Positions 57,344 through 64,000 of a DNA stretch of 64,000 nt are shown one piece after another. Each line of letters starts with the position of its first letter. Within the stretch, counting starts at the first letter, position 1. The stretch covers positions 233,197,102-233,261,101 of the forward strand of contig NC_073693.1 of the NCBI RefSeq assembly GCF_029784155.1, written 5' to 3'. The position numbers were made by a program, and so were the translations under genes. The notes under the pieces were generated by a model. It made no database searches, was not told where the DNA came from, and saw only the letters and a program-made list of their open reading frames with translations. Origin of the DNA: Uranotaenia lowii. Taxonomy: Eukaryota; Arthropoda; Insecta; Diptera; Culicidae.

Positions 57344-59022
57344 GATGCTTTCACTTTAAGATTAGTTAAAGGAATGACATTTTTTTGCATTAAAATTATG
57401 TTTATTCTCAGATTTTGTTTTTTACTACATATTGAAATTTGATGAAGTGATATAGAATTTTTCTCTTTTCAGCTTTGTTTCTTTTTTTTTATTGATATTA
57501 ACAATGTTCAATCTTGGATAAATTGTCCGTGTTGACCACATTAGTGAGACTGATTTGTTTTTGCATTTGCATTTTAAAGATTTCCTACTGAAAGCTATTA
57601 TGTACAACTACAACAAAATTATCCTAATGTAAGAGCCCAACTGCGATGGGTACGCTCTTTTTATAGCGTCAAATACCCGAGCGTCAGAGAAATGGGCAGA
57701 GCCAAATCGATGGGTTTTTACTCTCTGGATTAAAATTGATAAAGAGAAGATTTTTCGTTCAGAACTTTTTCTGTTTTGCATCCATGTGGATGCTCAGTTC
57801 TATTTATATATTTAATTTCTTTATCTTCTACTTTTTCATCTATATCCTCTACAACCCTCAGTGCCCAAGGGGTATAAGTGCAAAAATAGTCAATCTTGGT
57901 TTGATAATGCCAAACGGTTCTTCATATTTCAAGCTACATCTATTTGGTGATATTTTCATATTTTTAGAATATTATTTACATACTTTTAGATTTTTACGTT
58001 CGAAAGAAAAATGCTAAATTTCGAAAAAAAATATATGGAAAATGAACAAACATGGCAACTTGAAAGTGTGTTTCCTCTAAATAAGTTTGTATACATTTAT
58101 ACCCCTTTGGTTTCAAGAGCCCTAAACTAAAACCTTAAACTCAACAGATTTTTTGTGTTCTTACGTTGAAGAATTGAAATTTCTTTTACAAAATTTTTTA
58201 AGCGGATTTCCTCAAAAAATCTCAAATTTGTAAAAAACAACGAAAACCCCAAATACCAATTTGGGTCATATTACCACTGATAAGATATTATGGTCTGCAC
58301 AACTTCTATAGGGCTGTAGCATTAATCTTCATAAATAAAATGCTAAAGCGCATTCTATACATCACCAGAACTATAATAAAGCTAAAATCTATTTTGCTCT
58401 GTTCTTTTTTTATGAGAAAAAGAAAATTAAACAAACATTTTTCTATTAATATAATTATAAAACATGACATATTGACATCGCAAACACAACGCAATTGATT
58501 GAAAATAGGCCTAAAAATATTTTTTTAAATACTTGACATTGTAAATGCATCTAAAATGGCTGTTTAAAAGGTGTTATGCAGGCTTGCCATAAAGTTTTTT
58601 TAAAGACAACTCTGTATCCGCAACATGAAAAAATCTGTATTTATCTGTATTTGACAAAAATTTCTGTTTTATGTTTTCCGTGCAATTTTTCGTTGAATAT
58701 GCAAGTTGAAAATGTTTTTTTTAACATTTTTACATTTTTACAATTTGAGGAAAATCATTGAAATTAGATTCTAGGAATCGAGCATGTGTTCTAGCAAGCT
58801 TAAATTCGAAAAGTGAATTTTTTGTTTGAAAATTTTGAGGTTTCAATTCCAATTTTTTTTATTATAACTTCTAATAAATGAGGGCCAAATCTCTTGCTTT
58901 AACAAATTAAGTTGAATGTTATTCGGAATTCGGAATCTCATTTCTTTTTGTAAATTTTCTCAATCTCATTTCTGAATTTTTATAATTCACTTATGTGTAT
59001 TTAAGCACGAAACTTGACTTCA
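57344..59022. other. AT-rich intron, nothing identified
   Basis: No gene is supported. At 58578 there is a CAGGCTTGCCATAAAG motif like a hAT end, followed by CTGTAT repeats (58610-58650) that recur at 61630-61720. An old hAT relic may span this area, but I cannot define it. Confidence 0.4.
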
Positions 59023-60576
59023 AGTCAGGGCCGTAGGAAGAACCACCTTATGAGAGAGTTTTGGTGACTGATTTATTTCTATGGTCTTTGAATTTGCTCA
59101 AGAATCTTGAAAATTTAATGATATTTTCCATTCTTTAAAATTGTAAATCATATTTTCAAAAGAATAAGAGATTCCAATTTTACAGTTCAAATTTAATTCT
59201 TACAAACTTGATCCAAATTTAAGATTTGAGTTCGAAATTGGAAAAAATTAAATATTAAAAAAATACTTAATATACTTAGAAATTATGACATTCCCTGTAG
59301 ATTTTCTTACGTATTTTTTTTTTCTTATCAGCGAGTACTTTTAATTTAAAATCTATTTCATAAATAATTCCTTCTGGGGAGTATAAAAAAATCAGTTTTT
59401 TCCATAGAACAAAACTTGTAAAACACCTAAAATATATTTGTGATATTCTGCTTGATTGTGCACTTAAACAAAGTGATTATAATTCAAAATTAAAAATTTC
59501 AAAATTGATTTGCCCAACAATCAAAATTATAAGTCAACGATCTCCTGCTATTTGAATTCCTTAACGAAATAGTCTTCTTGATATTTTTGAAACTCGACTC
59601 ATATTTGAGCTGCATCTGAATTCAAACTTTTAATTATAATAATTTTGAATTTATTTTTAAGATGAATTCTGAACATGAATTTTTATTCTATTTGTAAATT
59701 TCAATACGATTTCTGAAATGTTTATAAAAACGATTTCTCTATCAAAATTACAAATAAGAATTTTAAATATATGCCAAGAAGTAAAATTTGTTTCAGGGCT
59801 CTCATGTTTGGGGTTTGAATCTGAATACATTGTTTAAATTTTTTATTTGTAATCTGACTTGTAAATCCAAATTAAAAAAAACAATTTTTAATTATCATTA
59901 TAATTCTGAGCTCTTAATGGATTTCTGGTTCGCCAGTTAAAAGCTCTGTTAAGTTTATATTCTTCATAAGAATTAAGTTTCAATAAGAATAACGTATCTG
60001 AATGGGGAGCAAAAATTCAGGATGATTTTTAATTTTTTGTTTTGTTTGATATTCGGAAAACTTTTTTTCAAATATTGAAAATACATTTGAGTTCAAAATA
60101 TGAATTAAATTTTTAATAAAATGTCAAACCAAATTTGACCCAGAATTGCAGAATAGTAGGTTTTTAATTTCCTTTTTCTTATGATGATTAGAACTTAAAA
60201 TCAAGAATCCCAAACTATATAGAATCCGGAAAATGAAAACAGAAATATAATTTTGATTTTAAAAATATGGAACCAAAACCTACAAAATAAATAAAAATAT
60301 CTCATTTGAAATTTAATATTCCGAACATAATTTCTATCAACAAGTGAACTTATTTGAAACACTGAAGAAGATTTCTGAACCTGGGATTAGTTTTGGAGGT
60401 TTTGGCATTATCTTAGCCAATCATTCAAATTTGATTATGAAGACTCCAATAAATAAAAGTATATTTTGAGTGTGGATTAGAATACTTCGTTAGTTTTTTC
60501 TAGACCCTCGAAGGGGAGGGGGGGAGGATTAACCCCCAAAAACCTCCCTCTCCCTCTCCGCCGTTCCTACGGCCAT
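59023..60576. mobile_element. hAT-like relic, about 1.55 kb
   Basis: The ends are CAGGGCCGTAGGAA and, inverted, TTCCTACGGCCATG, giving 13 of 14 matching bases. A G/C-rich subterminal block (GGGGAGGGGGGGAGG, then CCTCCCTCTCCCTC) precedes the right end. The interior is AT-rich and lacks a transposase frame. The 8-bp flanks do not match, so the duplication has decayed or the true ends differ slightly. A related end occurs at 30990-31050. Confidence 0.5.
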
Positions 60577-63387
60577 GCATCACATTATGAGTGAAAACAA
60601 CTGAATGTCTGTTATAAAATTATCGAGAAATTTTAATCTCATTCAATATCCTAGAATATAAATAAAGAGGTACCTAAAATAGATTTATTATCGGCAATAC
60701 GAAGCTTGTATTTCGAATTCAGATTACTCAAACTTATAAACCTATGCGAATACCAAACGCAAAAAATTACTCAAAAAATATAGATATATCAATATTATTT
60801 ACCATATTCTGCAATATGAAACACAAGACGTTGGATAATTAAAAAAAATTAATTGTAGAATAAGCTTCAGTGATTGTCGAGATGTAAGACGTCTAATTTC
60901 AAGTTCTACCGATAAAATTTAATTAATGAGTTAATTTTGAACCAGTTGCATGAAGCATAAAGACAAACCGTTTTTTTTTTGTCTTAATAAAATATCAAAA
61001 TTTATTTCAAGAATTTTTACCTGTATTTATGAACTAAAATTTGTTTCAAAAACAGAACTGCCATCAAATAATGAACATATCGTATTGCAATTCGAGTTTA
61101 TTTCAGTACTATAAAATGTTCTACAGAATTCTACTTTATGCTGTTATAATCTTGTGCTCTTCATGAGTTTTGAACAAATGGTATCAGATCTGAAATTAGA
61201 ATTTTCTGTATAATTCTTAATCTATTTACCTTGGTTCTTATTGAGTGACAATCTGAAATAACTTCCTACACTTCCTACACTTTTCATTTAGCTCAAGGAA
61301 AAGAGATTTCACATTAATTGAATTGTCGAAATTCTTGCGACATGAAGATTTGTGTACTTTAATTAAGGAAGGCTATCATTCACCGTTTAGAATATATGGA
61401 TATATTCGACATAAAAGTTAAAAAGTTAAAGGCCTGAATAAATAATTTAAAAAAATACATCAGATAAAGCAAGCAAGTGCAAGTGCAAACAGAGAGTAAG
61501 TGCTGTTGCGAGCAAAACAGTTGGAAAGACTTAAAGCACCTAAAAGGTTAAAAAGATTTGACTCGGTTAGCCCACGGAAACTGGTTCACCAACAGTTGGT
61601 TTTAAATTATAATAAATCTGTGGAATTATGTCTTAAGGTTAAAAAAATCTGTAAAAAAATCTGCATCTGCATCTTATCTGTATTGACGTGGAAAAATCGG
61701 TATAATTTTAAAAAATTCTGTATATATAACACTATGAGAGCCATTTAAATAGCTAAGATTTGACGTTTCTCTCGCAAGCCAACCAATTACACACGTAGGA
61801 TGAGTTTCTCATTTCTGAGTTGTTAATCATTAGCACAGTAAATGAGGACAGACTTTTTAAATGACGTAAATAAGTGATTGATTGTGAATGTCCGGGGAAC
61901 TGAACCATAAGTTCAGGTCGAATATCGTTGGCTGACGCCATCTTGAAATACAAAATGGCGGCTTCAGCTGAACTTTAAAATTTTCTAAACGACTAAAAAT
62001 CGCATTGAACTTCCAGCATAGTATTGGGTGAAAAGTCTAAACTAGAAGAAGTCGAATCTCGCTATCTGACGAACCTTATAAATCATATAAAATGGTCGTT
62101 GTGAACGACTTAACAGAAACAAGTGTTAACAAATATGGCAAAAATAAATAATAAAAAAACAAGAATTCTTTGTTTCAACGCCGATTGCATATAGTGTTTG
62201 TCTCATAAGGAAAAGGCTCAAAATGACAGCCAAAGTGCATCCAACGGGATCACGCTCCCACAGTACCTTTTCCAAGCCGCCGTGACAATTCAATTAGGCT
62301 TAATTGAAACTCAATTTATTGCATTACTCGGCTGTCATATGCTGTCGTTCAGGAAACAATTTGAAGAATTGTTCTAATTTGAATGATAGTGCATTGTTGC
62401 GAAAAATGCTCTTAGTCAGGCTGCTCTGTTGTGTTTTATCTTGGGAAAACTTTTTTCTCAAATTTCTTTTGCGAAAAATATTATGTAACTTTACAGTAAT
62501 TACTTCGGTGGACCCGAATGATAAAAAGTAGTTGCTACTTCATACTAAAAGACAACAACAGAAAAATCAACATCGAAGGAAATTGATTTTTCCACCGATC
62601 AGCAGCGCCATAAATCAGTGGAAATTGCTCGGTGGAATTGTTTCGCGTATTTACTCCTGTCAGCGGGCTGGATTTACGGCTGTTGAAGAAGTGGTTGGTG
62701 TGTCGTAAAAGTTTACAGCCGTCTTAGGAGCTTCTAAATGGAACCAGACAGACGCAAATTATGGGCAGTAATTGAACTGCTGCCTGTGCGTGGTGACGTA
62801 ACTGAGCCCGTAAATCAACAAGCACCGATTTTTGTCCTTTTCTCTTCGTGCACTTCGGGTGGTTTTGAATTTCGGTGGATTTTCGGAACAGATAGCCACT
62901 GTTGAAGACAAATTTCATTACTAAGTAATATCAAGGACTCGGTTGATGTTATGTTCTTTCCAAGAAGTGTAATAGCTCAATTTTTATTTTCTCATTATTA
63001 TCAAAGACTTCTCGAAATAAACCTTCAATTTTCCTTATGACGATGAGCCTTGGGACATTGAATCTCGAGTAGGCATTTTTTAAATTTTTGTTGGATTCAC
63101 AAATTTCGACGGCAAAGTTGGGAAACAATCATAAAAACCGATAAACATTAATCAAACAGGGGCATAGATGTCCAGATTAAACATTCCAGATTTCACAGAT
63201 TCATCCGGGCTCTCCCAGATTTGCAATAAAAAACTGTTGAAAAGGTTCGGTCCAGCTAAATTGCCCGAATATCGTACATAAAAACCCGGATTAAGGGACA
63301 AACTTTGTTGAATCAAACAAATACTCAAAATGATCCTTTTTAAGAGTCCACTAGTCAAGTGGGGTTTTTTTATGATTCCGAGTTCGG
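60577..63387. other. AT-rich stretch with two unique-looking blocks
   Basis: No gene is called. About 62230-62350 and 62570-62910 are less AT-rich, free of repeat ends and contain motifs such as CAATTAGGCTTAATTG and GGTGACGTAACTGAGCC. They could be conserved non-coding or regulatory DNA of the host gene, which only a cross-species comparison could show. About 63150-63320 resembles decayed transposon sequence. Confidence 0.35.
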
Positions 63388-63486
63388 ACTCGTGATATAG
63401 CTCAGTTGGCAAGTTAGTTGCCTCTGTACCGATGTCCGCGAGTTCGGGTCCAAGAGTAAACATCGAACACAGTTGTACCGGATAAG
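63388..63486 (+). mobile_element. tRNA-derived SINE, second copy
   Basis: A box TAGCTCAGTTGG (63398-63409) and B box GAGTTCGGGTC (63440-63450). The tail CAAGAGTAAACATCGAACAC and AGTTGTACCGGATAA matches the copy at 54062-54165. The acceptor-stem halves do not pair, so it is not a tRNA gene. Confidence 0.7.
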
Positions 63487-64000
63487 TTTTTCAATAACTG
63501 TCCACCAACTGCAAGAGGCAAAGATGGTAAAACGACAATAATTTAAACAAAAATCGACATTTTGTGACTTGAATAAGTGCGGAATTTACATTGAAATAAT
63601 AACAATACCAAAAATGCACAATTAGTAAAACCATGTTATTAATCTTCACAATCACACAAACTGGAAAAAGTAATAAATTTTGATGATACGATTCAAAATA
63701 AATCAGAATCAAAGTTTCAAACCAATGTTATTTTCGGTAAGTGATTAAGAAATAATAAAAAAAATATGATGTTTATTCTGAACTAGAAATTTTAAGTCAA
63801 TATTTCCGAAACACCAGAAAACGTGAAATAAATCAGTGATTGCGAATGCGATTTTAAATTTCGAATGAAACCACTGAGCTCATTTTAACATGGCAAAATT
63901 ATCACATTTAAAAACCTAAATCAGTTAAAAAAAAACATCGCTTTGAAGGTTATATTTTATCTCCTTTCTTTAACATTGAACAACTTAAAACTTTTTTGAA
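63487..64000. other. AT-rich window end, nothing identified
   Basis: No supported coding frame, splice pair or repeat end is present. Confidence 0.5.

Noticed and set aside
63391..63465. Possible tRNA gene
   Set aside because: Same reason as the 54 kb copy: no cloverleaf, SINE tail present.

Overview
The window looks like a stretch of a large, AT-rich, transposon-dense insect nuclear genome. A mosquito (Culicidae) is the best guess from the mix seen here: Jockey/Juan-like, R1/RTE-like and CR1-like non-LTR retrotransposons, many MITEs, and Helitrons with internal repeat units. The species cannot be fixed from sequence alone. There are no bacterial-type operons, CRISPR arrays or rRNA genes. 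Most open reading frames are chance or are relics of mobile elements.

One host gene is well supported. A coding exon on the + strand (55072-55800, ATG at 55331) has a strong splice acceptor and a GTAAGT donor. It encodes a 156-residue low-complexity N-terminus of an unrecognised protein. Upstream, a GC-richer block (about 7930-9465) carries two good donor sites (after 8369 and 9465) and reads like non-coding first exons. I infer that they splice to 55072, which would make most of the window a roughly 45.6 kb intron. A second possible host exon (27493-27744), of unknown product, lies among MITEs. Short uncertain candidates lie at 25392-25458 (+), 47127-47387 (-) and 44416-44652 (-). A decayed coding region of unknown origin lies at 20125-20570 (-).

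Layout: 1-1064, nothing secure. 1065-4790, nested retrotransposon relics: minus-strand R1/RTE-like pieces, a plus-strand Jockey-like 3' end, and a hAT MITE inside the Jockey tail with a perfect 8-bp target duplication. 5491-6020, a decayed coiled-coil ORF. 6418-6790, an 80-bp minisatellite. 7930-9465, probable 5' UTR exons. 9831-16361, a TA-flanked MITE, a 1.1 kb hAT derivative, and a minus-strand Helitron containing a 240-bp palindromic MITE. 18.7-29.4 kb, several members of a MITE family with CCCGAGCAGACT ends, further MITEs, and a 741-bp element with a perfect central palindrome. 33836-35687, a complete Helitron-like element with amplified internal units. 39.2-40.9 kb, a large inverted repeat with an insertion, followed by an element whose two inverted arms carry hammerhead-ribozyme-like cores. 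42.5-46.8 kb, RT C-terminal relics and a DNA transposon. 47.4-52.4 kb, a nearly full-length but mutated CR1-like retrotransposon with its own 341-bp insertion. 54.06 and 63.39 kb, tRNA-derived SINE copies. 55-57.3 kb, the host exon and a further DNA transposon copy. 57.3-64 kb, AT-rich intron with a hAT-like relic.

The most unusual signal is the pair of hammerhead-like motifs at 40190-40230 (-) and 40750-40790 (+). They differ by a compensatory base-pair change in stem III, which suggests that the RNA fold was maintained.
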